Shown here in pieces: positions 48,419 to 60,197 of a stretch of 64,000 bases of DNA (positions within the stretch are counted from its first letter, which is position 1; each line of letters starts with the position of its first letter). Origin of the DNA: Paracyclopina nana (Eukaryota > Arthropoda > Copepoda > Cyclopoida > Cyclopettidae); NCBI GenBank assembly GCA_019096065.1, contig JAGUCH010000002.1, positions 14,210,501 to 14,274,500 on the forward strand, in the 5' to 3' direction. The translations under genes were made by a program, and so were the position numbers. Under the pieces are notes generated by a model. It worked only from the letters and a program-made list of their open reading frames with translations. It was not told the origin of the DNA and did not search any database.

Positions 48419-50007
48419 ATGCCCAGGACGTGGGCGGAGTGCTCCGCAGGTTGTGGCCGGTTCATTCCGGGGCGAAACCGAGTAAGCGCTCTTGAGCGGA
48501 ACATTTACCTCTTGATGCTCGGCCTCGATAACTCTGGCAAAACGTGCACTGCCAAAATGCTCGTGGGTGAGACGCTCGAAACCGTAGCTCCCACCATAGG
48601 ATTCTCGAAGGTGGAGACCAAGTACAAAGGCTTCAACGTGACCATTTACGACCTTGGGGGCAGCAAAAGTTTCAGAGGCATCTGGCCCAAGTACTACCAT
48701 GAGGTGCATGGCTTCATCTTCGTGGTGGACTCGTCAGACCACGAGCGAATGGATGAAACTGCTCAAGTATGTAATTGATCATTGTGACCATGTCCTAATC
48801 GCAAAATTGCTACCACTTTCACTTATCAGATTTTTAAAATTAATTTTTACGGCTTAAGTATGGATTTCAAATGCTCATTTTTGTCTAAATAATGCTAGAA
48901 ATATTTTTAAAAGCCCAAAAATTATTGATATGAAAAAGAATTAATTTAAAAAAAATACTGGATAAGCATAAGGTGCTGGTGTATATAATGTGGAACAATT
49001 ATCATTAATCATTAATATATTAAGCACTTCCATTTCGTTGTGATAAAACATGCAAATTAAGTTGATGTGGCCAATTTTAATTTAGGTGCCCCAAAAGGGT
49101 AATCAATAGAATTGACTGTTAGTCAACATTGTTTTACTTACAGGTCTTCCAAGGTATTTTGCAGGACGACAAAGTCAAAGGCAAACCCATATTGATGCTT
49201 TGCAACAAAGCAGATATCGACGATGCCAAAGATGAAGTTCACGTAGTCAACGCACTGAACGTCGAAAGACTCGTCAACATTGCCAGGTGCCCGACCAGGG
49301 TTGAGCCCTCCATCGCCACCAAAAATAACGGCCTCAAGGACGGGTTCAAGTGGCTCGTCAAAAGCATCATTGCCAATTTGTCTGAGCTTGGTCCGCGAAT
49401 CGACAAAGACGTGGAGGAGGAGCAAAAAGTCGAATCTGAGAGGAGAGCTGAAGTTCGTAAACGCATCGAGGAGAGAAAAGCTCTCGAATCTCAGGAATCT
49501 CAAGATATCGAGGATGAGGACAATGAACCACCCGGATTTGTGCCCATAGGTGAAGCCATCAAATCCACAGAGTCCCACCAAGAAAACGCCTCTGAGCTGG
49601 AAAATACTCCGGACGAAGTGGAGGAAACCTCGCAGCCCGAAGAACCCAAGGCGGACCCAGACCCTACTGAAGAGCTAGTAGAAGAGGGGCCAATTGAAGA
49701 GGAGCCCATTGAAGCTCTTAAGGCCCCCGAAAGCCTCCCACCTTTGGCCAATGGACCATCTAGACGCAACAGCTCTTCCAGTCATGTCAACTCCATCGGC
49801 AGCAGCAGCAGAAGGAACAGCCAAGCCAATGGAGTGGAGGCATTTTTGAGAACAGGCAAATTAGACCTCGAGCCAACGGTGGCCCCCAATAATGGCATGA
49901 AGAAAGCAGCTCCATTTGGCCGCAAACTGTCTAATGGTAGCGTGAAGACGACCCATTCTTCGAAGGGAAGCAGCGCCGGATCTCGCAGATCCGGCGGCCT
50001 CAAATAA
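48419..50007 (+). CDS. ARL13B: ADP-ribosylation factor-like 13B, ciliary GTPase
   Basis: ARL13B is a ciliary-membrane GTPase and GEF for ARL3. Two exons, 48419-48766 and 49144-50007, give 403 aa (vertebrates about 428). N-terminal cysteines C8 and C12 are candidate palmitoylation sites, as in the family. P-loop GLDNSGKT at 35-42; switch II DLGGSKSFRGIW at 78-89, lacking the catalytic Gln as in other ARL13B; NKAD at 137-140. A coiled-coil follows (DVEEEQKVESERRAEVRKRI). The acidic and Ser/Arg-rich tail ends GSSAGSRRSGGLK. An in-frame stop directly precedes the ORF, so 48419 is the first possible ATG. The 377-bp intron is unusually long for this window. Convergent with FANCM. Confidence 0.93.
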
Positions 50008-50157
50008 CTATTATTATGACGAGAAAATAGAAACGTTGCTTACCACCAATGCTACTGAATTTAGGTCATCTTCAGCGGGTGTCGTGACATGAGAAACTCC
50101 TGCTCTACAGCCAAAACATGTGACTGAAACTTTTGGTACATTATTTTCTTTCAATAA

Positions 50158-53100
50158 TCAACAATCTGCTCGGGTCATATCAGGCTGGAAGTGGGCCCTG
50201 AAGTACGAGTGGATTTTGCGAGCTCTTTTCTCGTCCAACTTCAGTTTCCGCATTAGAGTTGCATGTGCGGCTGTCACAAAGTCCCTTGGGCTTTTGAATT
50301 CAGTGGCAATCTGAATGGAGAGCGCATGGCTCACTCCTGGGATAGATGAGTAGAAAGGCACGAAACGCTCTGACAATAGTGGCAACTTCATGTTGGAGGG
50401 CAGGCCGAAGCCCTTTTTCGACTCTTTGCAAGCCATGCTCGCCATGACGGACGCAGATTCTGTCTGATTTTGGGAGAAGAGCACGCGAATGTTGGATTGG
50501 GCCAGCTGAGATATGATCATGTCCACGTACTTGGTGCGATGCTTCCTCACTTCCAAAAAGGGCTGGCCGTCCGACTCTACTATGAAGCAGGGCCGCTCAA
50601 ACAACTCGTTCATGGCTTGTGCCATGCTCACGATCTTATGGCGTTGCCCTCCATTGCAGAAATCACTGTTTGCTATTCGCACCGCAGCCAGCCTCGATGA
50701 AAGCAAATATCCAGCCCCCTCGAAGCCAGACTGGACGTGCACGTTGAAATTGTGCGTGTGCCTCAAAGCAGATATGACAACTTGTGAACGGTGCACCTCT
50801 GACGCGTTCACCAACACTGACACACTTTGGTCACAATCCGAACTTTTGCTAGACAGTCTCGACGATCTGGCCTCCTCGGCCACTTGGTCGGACGATTCAC
50901 TGCTGTTATTCACCTTCGGAGAACACACGTCAACAGCCTTTGGAGGAGGCTCTTCGTCTTCAGACGAGGACACTATGATACGCTTCCTCTTTTTCGCCAC
51001 CACAGCCGCTGCCTTGTCTTCCTTGAACTCGGGCACAAAATCTAGCTCGTCTGCAGTGGAGCTCGCATACTCGATCTCGTCGTTTTGAACGACAAACGAA
51101 TCTTCCTCGTACTCATCGAGTAGCATAGAGTCAGTCACAGGCTGAGAGTAAATGTCCTCCATTCGAGGCACCGGCTTCACGCTCCGACTCCTAGGCCTCG
51201 CTGGACTCTTTATGGATTGCAAATAGATGGCCCGTTCATCTACTGACACGCGTTGAGTTGCATCGTCAACAAAGCTAGCTTCAAGTGCGTCCAAGCATTC
51301 GAGATCATCATCGCCCTCCGAGGAGGCCGAACCTGACAATTCTGCTTCATCGACGATGAACTTATTGCGTCTCTTCCTCTTTTTCTTAGCCACCTTTTTT
51401 GGGGGAGCAACAAAGGACTCTTCCTCCAGATCTTCCTCCTCTGATGACGCGAAAAGCGCTCGATGCTTCGCCTTGGGAGCCACAATTGGACTAGGACTTT
51501 GGCTGAGCTTTTTAAGCTCGGACTTTGGAGTCGTCTTGGTCCTCGTTTCGTAGCTTTGCAAGCTGGGAATTTTAAAGTTGGACTCTTCGCAAGCGAACAT
51601 CACCTCTAGGCGCTCGAAAAAGCTCTCCGACACTATGTCAAAGTCTGCGATGGGATGATCACAGCCGTCAAAGGGCTCCTCTTTCTTAACAACTGAGGAG
51701 TTGAAAATCGGGGATTTATCTGACAGCTCTTGCTTCACCATAGGAGAGCTTTTGGGCAATGATTGATGCTCATCCTGCCAATCACTCATATCTCGCACGA
51801 GTGACTCAAAATGATCATCAACATCGTTCTCATACGAAGGTAAAACAGCCATTGGCTCAGTTTTGGCAGTGGATGCCTTCCCAGAGGAAGAGTGATTCAG
51901 CATTGAAGCTAATTGCGAAGCATCATACAAACTATCCTTTTTCGTCTTGTTGGAAGGCGTGAACTGGACGAAGCTGTCATCAAATGCGGAAGACCCATTT
52001 TTCATCAAGTTATTCTTGGACTGGCTTGAATTCAGCCTTTTCTGCACTGGAGTCAAGGCTTCAGCGTCGTCGCACAAATTGATTTTCTTTCCTAAAAAGT
52101 AAAATATGCACTGTCACTGTAATTATACACCTTATGCGACATCAAAGGGAGCCGAGACAGAATAATTGAAAATAATTCGCACCTTTGTGACTGGCCATTG
52201 GGGTGGACGATTCCCGCTTCGTGCGCACCGTTTGCGAGAGGAAAACAGGAGAAGGCGACCGCGAACAACGATCGAAGTCATTCTCGTCATATTCCATTTT
52301 GATCAGAGTCCTGTTCGAAAGCTTCTTAGCCCTGAAACAACGAAGAGCCTCTTTAAGGTTAAAGCCCACAAGCATTTCCGGTGGCGGCAGCTTTTTAATC
52401 AAATCCTCAAAAAACGCAGCACTTGGAGCCTGCGGAAACTGAAAGGAGTGCAGCTTTCGGTAGGGATCGTCATCGCCCAAGATCTCCTTCAAGCCTTGAT
52501 CCATTTCCACCTCCTGAGCATAATTTTGCTCAACTTGGTTGACAGCCTCATCGTCAAACTCAAACGGTGTCATTGGAGAACACTGCACATTTTCAATGAT
52601 GACAATGTCATCATCGTCATTCTTTTCCTCATGAACTATTGGTGAAGGTGGCTTAAGTTTAGACAATACTCCACTGAGAAATTCGGAATTCTTCGATTTG
52701 CTCACGAAATGCCTCGGCTGCTCCTCCACTTGCCACAAATTCCATTCAGATAAGTCATAGCACTTGACCTTATCTGGCTCAAACATTTGGTCCAACACTT
52801 CACTCGCTGAGCTCTTCCATAGTTCACGTTTGGGCCTGATAATTGGCAGATCTTTGAACAACTCATCCGGGTTGGGGAACATCTTTAGATACTCTAGCGT
52901 TTCAGCGTCCGTCAAATAGCCACAGCTTCGCCTGAGCGTGGTAGCTTTATCCGCTTTCTTGAGCATGGAAGATATTTTTTTATTGTCGCCAGGTGCAATG
53001 CTCGATTTGCCACTGCTCTTGGCACTGATGTACGAGCCCACGTGCATAACCATTTTATGGCACACTGGGTCGATTCCCTTGGGAATCATCCTAGGTGCGA

Positions 53101-55209
53101 GCGATAAAAAGCTGGCTAGCTTGTTCTTCTCCAAAATAGCCTTGTTAATGGAGTTTTTGCAATACATGCTTGTGTTGTACGTCTGCTCTTCTTTACCTTC
53201 GGTGACTAACACGATAATTCTGCCAGCGCGTTTACGCCCGGTTCTGCCCATTCTTTGCACTAGTCTGATTGGGCTTTTGGAAACATCATAGCAAACTATC
53301 AGGTCAACCTCGCCGATATCAAGGCCTTCTTCGCCAACGCATGTGGCCACTAATGTGTTGTAACCACCCTCCTTGAAACGCTTCACCACTTCAATTTGCT
53401 CCTTCTGAGTGAGCCCCTTTTTGCCATTCACGCCAGACTGGCCGACAAACTCCATAACTTTTACCAGCGGCTTATACATATGCAACATAGCAGTGATTTC
53501 TTGAACACTGTCTCTATACTGGGAGAAAATCATGACCCTCGTGGCGACATTTTCATCCTTTTTTGACTTGAAGTGAGCTATCACGGTGTCTCTTAGCTTT
53601 TCCAGCTTGGGATGTCCCAAGGGAAACTGCTCCTTTTGGCTGGGATCAGAACCAAATTGACTAAACAGTTGAGGCCTGCTCATGTTAAGCCGGCTGTGAT
53701 TGAGGTCACCGCAGAACTTCTCCTTCAATTCCGTCATAATTTCGTTCCAAACTGGCATTCTCGTGAGATCATAGCGAAGTCTCCTATTGACCCCAGGGGA
53801 AAAGCCATTAGACGAGGAAGGACCAGGCGAGGATGTCGCATCTGATGACACCTCGCCAGTTGTTTTCACCATGAAATTGTAAAATGTGCGCATTCCATGC
53901 TGCATCAACAACTCATAGCCGTGATACAATGACATTGCTGAAGAAAAATCCCCCTCGACAATGCCTCTTTGCTGAGGTTCCAACCTCGCTGGGGGATTTT
54001 GCCTGTACTCGTCACGAGCTTGAATGAGACCAAATTTTGTGTAATGCATTGGATTCGTGCTATTGCCTCTTCGTGAAAGGGCTCCAGCTTTGGCCAATCT
54101 TCGTACAAAGATTTCTAGGACTGTCAGCAATTTTTGCTTTATGCTGAAAAAATTATGCAAATTAATACCATTTTCCATGAATTGAATTTCACGTACTCAT
54201 CCAGCTCTTTTCCTAAGGAAACCACAATTTTATCGATTTTCCGCTGAAATGTGTAGGGAACGATGTCGGGAGATTCTTCGCTCCTGAGCTCAATTCTGGA
54301 TATTAGCAGGTTTTGTAGCATCATTCTCACAGCTTGCAAGTCAGATCCAGGGGTCGCTGATAAGGCTACAACCCTAAATGCCCCTTTGGATTGTTGCAGC
54401 TCGCGAACGACTTGGCAGTATGCATATTCTCCTTGAGCACGATGCGCTTCATCAACAACCAAAAGCTTGACTTGTGTTGCTGGGAAGAGGCCTCTGCTTA
54501 AATCATTTGACATAACTTGTGGAGTCATGAAGAAGACCCTCTTTTGCTTCCAGGCTTTTTCTCTTGTGCTCACAGCCACATTTCCAGTCATCTCTGCGGT
54601 ATCGCATTGCGGCACACCCATAATTTTGTAACAAGCCTCTATTTGTTGGGCTACCAGTGGCTAAGAAAATATAATAGATAGTACGTATATGCAAGATGTT
54701 AATGATTATCCTACTTTCGTTGGTGCCATAAATACAATTTTTCCCTGGGGATACCATCGGTAAAAATTGTACATTACCACAGCAGCAATGAAGGTTTTGC
54801 CAAGGCCAGTGGGTAGCGATACCAACGTGTTGTCAAAAAGACAACTTCGCACAATATCGAATTGGTACTGGCGCACAGGATAGTTAGTTGGGTAGATCCA
54901 TGTCCGTCCTGCCTCCACGTCAAATCCAGGAAGGTCTTCAGTAGGCAAAGATTGGGGAATCGGAGGAACTTCCTCAAAATTGACAGGATCACTGTGAGAT
55001 CTATTTGCCAAAGCAGGGACATGCTTGTCCGCCTCCTCCAAAGCTTGTAACAGCAATGCCTCATCATCCTCATCATTCTGAAATGCTTCCTCGATAGATG
55101 GCCGCTTCGGTTTTTGCTGTGAAGCTTGGCTTTGCATGAAACTGGAGCTGACATTCCCTTCATAGCCCCAAGTTTGCAACAGCGTTGTCTGTTTTGATAG
55201 CTTCGACAT
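50158..55209 (-). CDS. FANCM: Fanconi anaemia complementation group M (DNA translocase/XPF-like)
   Basis: FANCM remodels stalled replication forks and anchors the Fanconi core complex. Four exons, 55209-54715, 54660-54197, 54143-52183 and 52091-50158, give 1617 aa. The N-terminus has a PIP-like [10 protein letters not shown]2 helicase motifs: [54 protein letters not shown] and [14 protein letters not shown]. The middle is disordered and acidic. A conserved block [15 protein letters not shown] to [14 protein letters not shown] corresponds to the FAAP24-side conserved region in vertebrates. The C-terminus has a degenerate ERCC4 nuclease domain ([30 protein letters not shown]) and helix-hairpin-helix ([19 protein letters not shown]). 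Confidence 0.95.
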
Positions 55210-55530
55210 AGTGTTTTTTTTTAAATCCAGCAAGTACGTGTTACATCACGGGCAAGTTTCCATTCTCAATTTGACGAGAATTTTGTTTTGGCGGAATTTT
55301 CAAAAACAAATAGCAAGAGGTTTCGTCAAGGTAAGCAAATGTTCCGAAGAATCACCTTGAGAGCATTCCGCAAAAAATAATTCCATATATTAGAAAAAAA
55401 TCGCCGCAAAACGCAAGTTTTATTATTTGATTTTTTGTTTTATTGTAGTTGTATTTTGAGGCCAAATTATCCTTTATTTCCATATTTCTTTGGCGGATAA
55501 CTATAGATCTACAGTCGATTTTTAAATTAA
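55210..55530. other. FANCM upstream / SDHB 3' UTR
   Basis: 321 bp, AT-rich, between two minus-strand genes. It presumably holds the SDHB 3' UTR and the FANCM promoter. Nothing else seen. Confidence 0.4.
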
Positions 55531-56701
55531 TTATCCAGAATGGGTTGTCACTCCTGCGGTTCCAGATTGGCCAGGCTCTCCTTTCTCGGCGATTCCAGCT
55601 AACAGCTTTTTGATTTCAGCGATTGCTCGTCCAGGATTCAGACCCTGTAAAGTAATGAGTTGTTAGCCAAAGCAATGCTTGCTATAAATGGATGTACCTT
55701 GGGACAGGTCTTGGTGCAGTTCATGATGGTGTGACACCTATAAACTGAAAAGGGATCTCTGAGTTGGTCAAGACGAGCCTCAGTGTTTTCATCTCTTGAG
55801 TCAATCATCCATCTGTAAGCCTGCATAAGGACGGCGGGTCCGAGATATCTGTCAGAATTCCACCAGTAGCTGGGGCAAGAAGTGGAGCAGCAAGCGCACA
55901 AAATGCACTCATACAAGCCATCCTAACGTGACAATTGTTTTAGCGTATGAATCTAGGTAAGCAATATCCAAAGAATACCAATTTTGCTCGGTCATCAGCA
56001 GATTGAAGTAGCTGCTTGTCACCAGCACCCAGCTCAGATTCATCCTTCCTTTGAAGCCAAGGCTGGATGGAGCGATATTGTTCATAAAAGTTGTTCATAT
56101 CGGGCACGAGGTCCTTGATGACGTACATGTGAGGCAAAGGGTAAATCTTGGTCTTCGATCCACTCGTGTCAATTTTGCTGCACAAGAAAAATAGCCTACG
56201 AATATGCTCCTCAATAGAGGCCCAATTTTAATTACCTGATGCACGCCAGAGTGTTGACACCTCCAATGTTCATGGCGCAGGATCCGCAAATCCCCTCCCT
56301 GCAAGAACGCCTGAATGTCAGAGTAGGGTCCATTTCATTCTTGATCTTGATCAAGGCATCCAAAACCATGGGACCGCAAGTGTTGAGGTCGACCTCATAC
56401 TCTTGCATTTTGGGCTTGTCACCGGGCTTTTCGGGGTTCCATCGGTAAATGGCAAAGGTCTTGGTCTTTTCAGCTCGCAGACCGGTCACACTTGCAGAAG
56501 GATCTGCAGCCTTGGCCTGAGCTGAGGCACCTCGAACCTTTAGAATTGAAAAAATGCAGCCGTTGAAGCAACTTTTCTTGCATGTTTACACAGCTGCCGT
56601 TTAACGAGATTCTTAACTTAAATACTTACTGCGACGCAAATGGGAGCAGAAGAAGAAGCCTTCAAGGCCAAACGACCAGAAGTTTGGGCCAACACTGACA
56701 T
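55531..56701 (-). CDS. SDHB: Succinate dehydrogenase iron-sulfur subunit (complex II), mitochondrial
   Basis: Transfers electrons from SDHA flavin to ubiquinone. Five exons, 56701-56630, 56537-56236, 56177-55979, 55922-55698 and 55644-55531, give 303 aa. The presequence starts [20 protein letters not shown]. [2Fe-2S] ligands: [20 protein letters not shown]. [4Fe-4S]: [16 protein letters not shown]. [3Fe-4S]: [18 protein letters not shown]. The C-terminal tail after AIAEIKKLL is longer than usual and ends GVTTHSG. It lies 150 bp upstream of SLC25A26's stop on the same strand. Confidence 0.98.
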
Positions 56702-56850
56702 TTTCGAATTCAGATTTCAGACTGAATGGAAGTAAAGAAGTTTGGTTACGAAAGTTAGGCTGCTGCTGCTGTCAGCTGCTGTTGCATAAGCAGCTCCGTT
56801 ACAAAACATGGCGGTGATACAATGGCGGGAAAATTCAAACTTTATTGAGG

Positions 56851-57684
56851 TCATAAGTTGCGCATGAAAGAGGCCGAAAAGTCATAAATTCCCAGGAACA
56901 AAGCACCTCCGATGGAAATCCATGCCGTTCTGGGAGCAACTCCGGAGAAAAGTCCACCTAGTCCGCGCTCTTTGTACACAATTTGAAGAGCTAACAGCAA
57001 GCTTTGCTTTTTTGCCAGTTCACTCGTAGCTTCAGCCAGCATGATCCTAGTTTTAGCCACGTCCAAGGGAGTCGTGATGGCAGCACTGAAACCACCCGAC
57101 AAAGCACCACAATATGAAGATTGGAGAGGCGAGCAAGTGTCCTGTCCAGATCTGAGAGCTGCTTTCTTCTTCAGGAACTCCCACAAAGGGAATTGTATCA
57201 GTGAGAATGGAATTTCACGCATGACAGTGGTGCCATAGCCTCTAAAGAGTCCGCCAAAGCCCTCGGCTTTGATTGTAGCGCGTAGAACATGCATGCTTTT
57301 CGTTCCTTGGCCTGAAACCTGCATGCGTTGCTTGATCACCTCAACGGGAACTCTGACAATGCATGCGTTCACTTCTCCCAAAGAAGCTGAGAGCATGTGT
57401 ACAGCCACTGGGTTGTCTGCAAATAGCTGTGGAAAAAGCTTGGACTTTCCAGCCTCGTAGGAGACAAAGAACATTGCAGCGCCTGGAGCAGAGCCCACTG
57501 CCACAGGGCCAATGCCTGACCAGAGCCTTTTGAAGCCTCCCGACTTGATAAAACCAGATTGCGACTGAAGTCTCGTTTTTATTGTGTCCAAAGGGAGCAA
57601 AGTGAGATCCACGCCTAATCCTGCAAATGCACCTGACAGCAGCGCAATTTGTGGAGAAAACTGTTTCTCCTTTGAATTTTCCAT
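56851..57684 (-). CDS. SLC25A26: Mitochondrial S-adenosylmethionine carrier
   Basis: Exchanges cytosolic SAM for mitochondrial S-adenosylhomocysteine, supplying methyl groups for mitochondrial RNA, protein and ubiquinone synthesis. Intronless, 277 aa, close to 274 in vertebrates. Three mitochondrial-carrier repeats with signatures PLDTIKTRLQ, PVEVIKQRMQ and PLDVAKTRIM. SAM-carrier features are LSGAFAGLGVDLTLLPLDTI and GSAPGAAMFFVSYE. Start ATG at 57684, MENSKEKQFSPQIA. Upstream of it lies the unrecognised secreted protein gene on the same strand, 258 bp away. Confidence 0.95.
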   Translation of the reverse strand: MENSKEKQFSPQIALLSGAFAGLGVDLTLLPLDTIKTRLQSQSGFIKSGGFKRLWSGIGPVAVGSAPGAAMFFVSYEAGKSKLFPQLFADNPVAVHMLSASLGEVNACIVRVPVEVIKQRMQVSGQGTKSMHVLRATIKAEGFGGLFRGYGTTVMREIPFSLIQFPLWEFLKKKAALRSGQDTCSPLQSSYCGALSGGFSAAITTPLDVAKTRIMLAEATSELAKKQSLLLALQIVYKERGLGGLFSGVAPRTAWISIGGALFLGIYDFSASFMRNL

Positions 57685-57942
57685 ATTTGTTTTCTAAATA
57701 ATTATCGCACTCAGTTTGTTTTGTAAACATGAGCTGAGAAACTTGAGAGTTACCAGATGAGCCAAAAAGTACTACATGTTTTAAAAAAGCACCACATGGA
57801 CGCATTCGGCTAAAATTCATTTTATTGCATCAAGGCATGGTGCAAACATTTGCAAATAGGGTACTAAATGGACCCTTTAGTATTGATTGGCGTTGAAATA
57901 TTGCGAAAAGCTGCACATCTTTGAACATTGGCCCTGTTTTGT

Positions 57943-59012
57943 TCAAGCAATCAAGTCTGAGATGCAGTAGTTGCAGAATCCTTCACCCATAACCTATCAT
58001 AAATGGAAAGCAGAGCATAATTTTATGAGGAACATTCATTGATGATGTGTTTTGGTACCTTTTCAACGCATTTGTGGTCAACCCTGCTTGCAGTTCTGCA
58101 CACTGACACTGCACTCATGACAGCAGGGGTGCAGACAGCACATCTGGCTTGAGCACAGTGCTCCTCTTGCAATGGATACCAAGTGGCAATGCACAAGAAA
58201 TGCCAAACGCTTGGTGGCAAATGCTGAAAAAAAACATCACTTTAAAAGCTATGTTTAATAAGTAAAGTGACAATGACTCACATCTTCGAGAACAGTGCCC
58301 ACTGATTGGACCACTTCTTGGAACAGCTCAATGACATCTTGAGTGGAAGTGGTGAGGGTGCCAATGATGTGCTGAGCCAATTCTCCTGCAGCCTCTCCAA
58401 CATCCAGCTCTTCGTCGTTGTTGTCTATGGGATCGTCTGTGGTATCCTCCCTCTCGTCATCTTGCTCATCAACCATCATCATGTTCTTGGTGTTAATCAT
58501 AGGTTTTATTCCTCTAGCCAGCAATTTGGCCTCATGCTCCTGCATATATATACGCATTTAGAGATCAGGTCATTAAATGCAATTATAAGTAATTACCTCA
58601 ATTATTGACCTTGTGGGTCTATTCGTGTTGAACAGCATTTTCCTCCTCAGTTCAGTTTCCAATTCAATCATTCCCAGTTGCTTTTTCACGGTGAAAATCT
58701 TCTTGGATTCGGCAAACTCTTGCAGCAACATTGGGGCTTTTTTGTTGAGGAACCTCGAGAGCTCCGTGAGGAAAACGAGCTCGTTCTTCATCTCCTCCCT
58801 ACGCAAACCTGTCATCTCCCCCCTCAATTCCGAGGGGTCAGATTTGAAGAAGGGAAAACTGTCCATGATATGGCAGACATTAGTCTTAGTTGGAGTTCCG
58901 GGGAAGGCGAATGCCATACCAAGGAAGACGGACAGTAAAACTAGCTATAATTAACAAAATCAATAGTCTTTCATTATGCAAAAATATATTTTAAAAGTTG
59001 TACCACTTTCAT
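57943..59012 (-). CDS. Secreted protein with acidic linker and Cys-rich C-terminus, unrecognised family
   Basis: 276 aa from five exons (59012-59004, 58944-58597, 58539-58282, 58223-58059, 57993-57943), all joined in phase 0. The first exon is only nine bases (MKV). A signal peptide, MKVLVLLSVFLGMAFA, is followed by a helical region (ELRGEMTGLRREEMKNELVF). An acidic segment DEQDDEREDTTDDPIDNNDE follows, then an amphipathic helix, then a C-terminal domain with ten cysteines (HCAQARCAVCTPAVMSAVSVC, HKC, GFCNYC). I do not recognise it. The all-phase-0 exon structure and secretion signal make the gene itself credible. The tiny first exon could be replaced by an unseen alternative start. Confidence 0.7.
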
Positions 59013-59180
59013 GGTGTCGCCTGAGCGCAGGTCAAGATTCAACTGTGTCACAAATAGCCTATAATTGTACTAGTGCGCCGGTCAACCTGTTGATGACCCC
59101 AAGCTGCCAAAAATAGAAAGTGACCACGGCCATAATAATTACTCTACAGGGTGATTATTGCGAAGGTGGGATTTTATTTT

Positions 59181-59573
59181 CTAACGCCTCACAAAGACGG
59201 CTGTGCCATACACCACCATATCGAGAGTACCATCGAAAATGGTGTTGGTCTCCATTCTGAGTCCCACAATAGCATTGGCGCCCATCGCGAGAGCAGCCTC
59301 CTCGGCCTCAGCCAACAACTCCTGACGAGTTTCGCGAGTCAATTTGCTCATGCCCTTCAATTCGCCACCAACGATGCTCTTGAGCCCTGCTCCAATGTCG
59401 GCCATCACATTTCTGCTTTTCACCTAGGATGACAACTTATCATTATTCTTTTCAAAAAAGAGAGATCTTTTTTATACCTTGTTGACCACAATTAATCCTT
59501 TGTATGAAGCGCTCTGCGCATCCAGCGCGAAATCTGTGGTGTAAATCTGAATTCTTCTCTCTGATGAAGACAT
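59181..59573 (-). CDS. YbjQ/UPF0145-family protein, copy 1
   Basis: 112 aa from two exons, 59573-59478 and 59423-59181 (54-bp intron). It matches the YbjQ (UPF0145, putative heavy-metal-binding) family, best known from bacteria, which form a small pentameric beta-barrel. Family features: IQIYTTDFALDAQSASYKGL at the start, the Arg/Lys linker, then AEEAALAMGANAIVGLRMET and the terminal MVVYGTAVFVRR, equivalent to bacterial LGADAVVGIDIDYE...VSGTAV. Function is unknown. A spliceosomal intron shows it is a genuine animal nuclear gene. Tandem with a second copy upstream. Confidence 0.88.
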
Positions 59574-59822
59574 CTTCTGTTAATTAAGTGTTAATCAATT
59601 ATGATGAGTGTTCACAACAGCAGTGTTTTCGTTCAACTTGGCCTGCTTTGGCCTTATCATGTTCCATTTATTTGAGTGGAGTTTTAATCTACGTTTGGAG
59701 TTTTCCTATTGCTAATCATAGTCGATGATTCATACAGAACAAACTTGAGGAGTGACGTCATACCGTATAAATTATATGCTTTAATTAAACACACGTAATG
59801 GTCACAACAAAGATGATTTAAA

Positions 59823-60197
59823 TTATCGTATTACATAAACTGCTGTACCATACACCAACATTTCGAGGGTACCATTGGTTATGGCGTTGGTCTTCATTTT
59901 CAGTCCCAAAATGGCATTGGCACCCATCGCGACGGCAGCCTCTTTGGCTTCATCCAACAACTTTGAACGAGTTTCACAAATCAAAGTGAGTAATTTATCT
60001 GGTGCCGTCACATCAGTTGCGATCATAACCTGCGATAATTTTCTCACTTCAACTAGTATGAATTCAAAGAAAACAACGCTTTTTACCTTATTGGCAACAA
60101 TGAGACCTTTGTAGGAGTAGGAGCCACCTTGAGTAGCCATTGGGGAATCGGTTGTATAAATACGAATGCTTTTCGAAGGGGTCCAACCAAGGGACAT
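59823..60197 (-). CDS. YbjQ/UPF0145-family protein, copy 2
   Basis: 105 aa if the intron 60086-60030 is removed (exons 60197-60087 and 60029-59823). The intron is at the same place and phase as in copy 1, after VANK against VVNK. It is 57 nt, a multiple of three, and has no stop, so retention would give 124 aa. Family features: SIRIYTTDSPMATQGGSYSY, AKEAAVAMGANAILGLKMKT and MLVYGTAVYVIR. The central region (VTAPDKLLTLICETRSKLLD) has diverged from copy 1 and lost the Gly-rich segment. Confidence 0.85.
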   Translation of the reverse strand: MSLGWTPSKSIRIYTTDSPMATQGGSYSYKGLIVANKVKSVVFFEFILVEVRKLSQVMIATDVTAPDKLLTLICETRSKLLDEAKEAAVAMGANAILGLKMKTNAITNGTLEMLVYGTAVYVIR

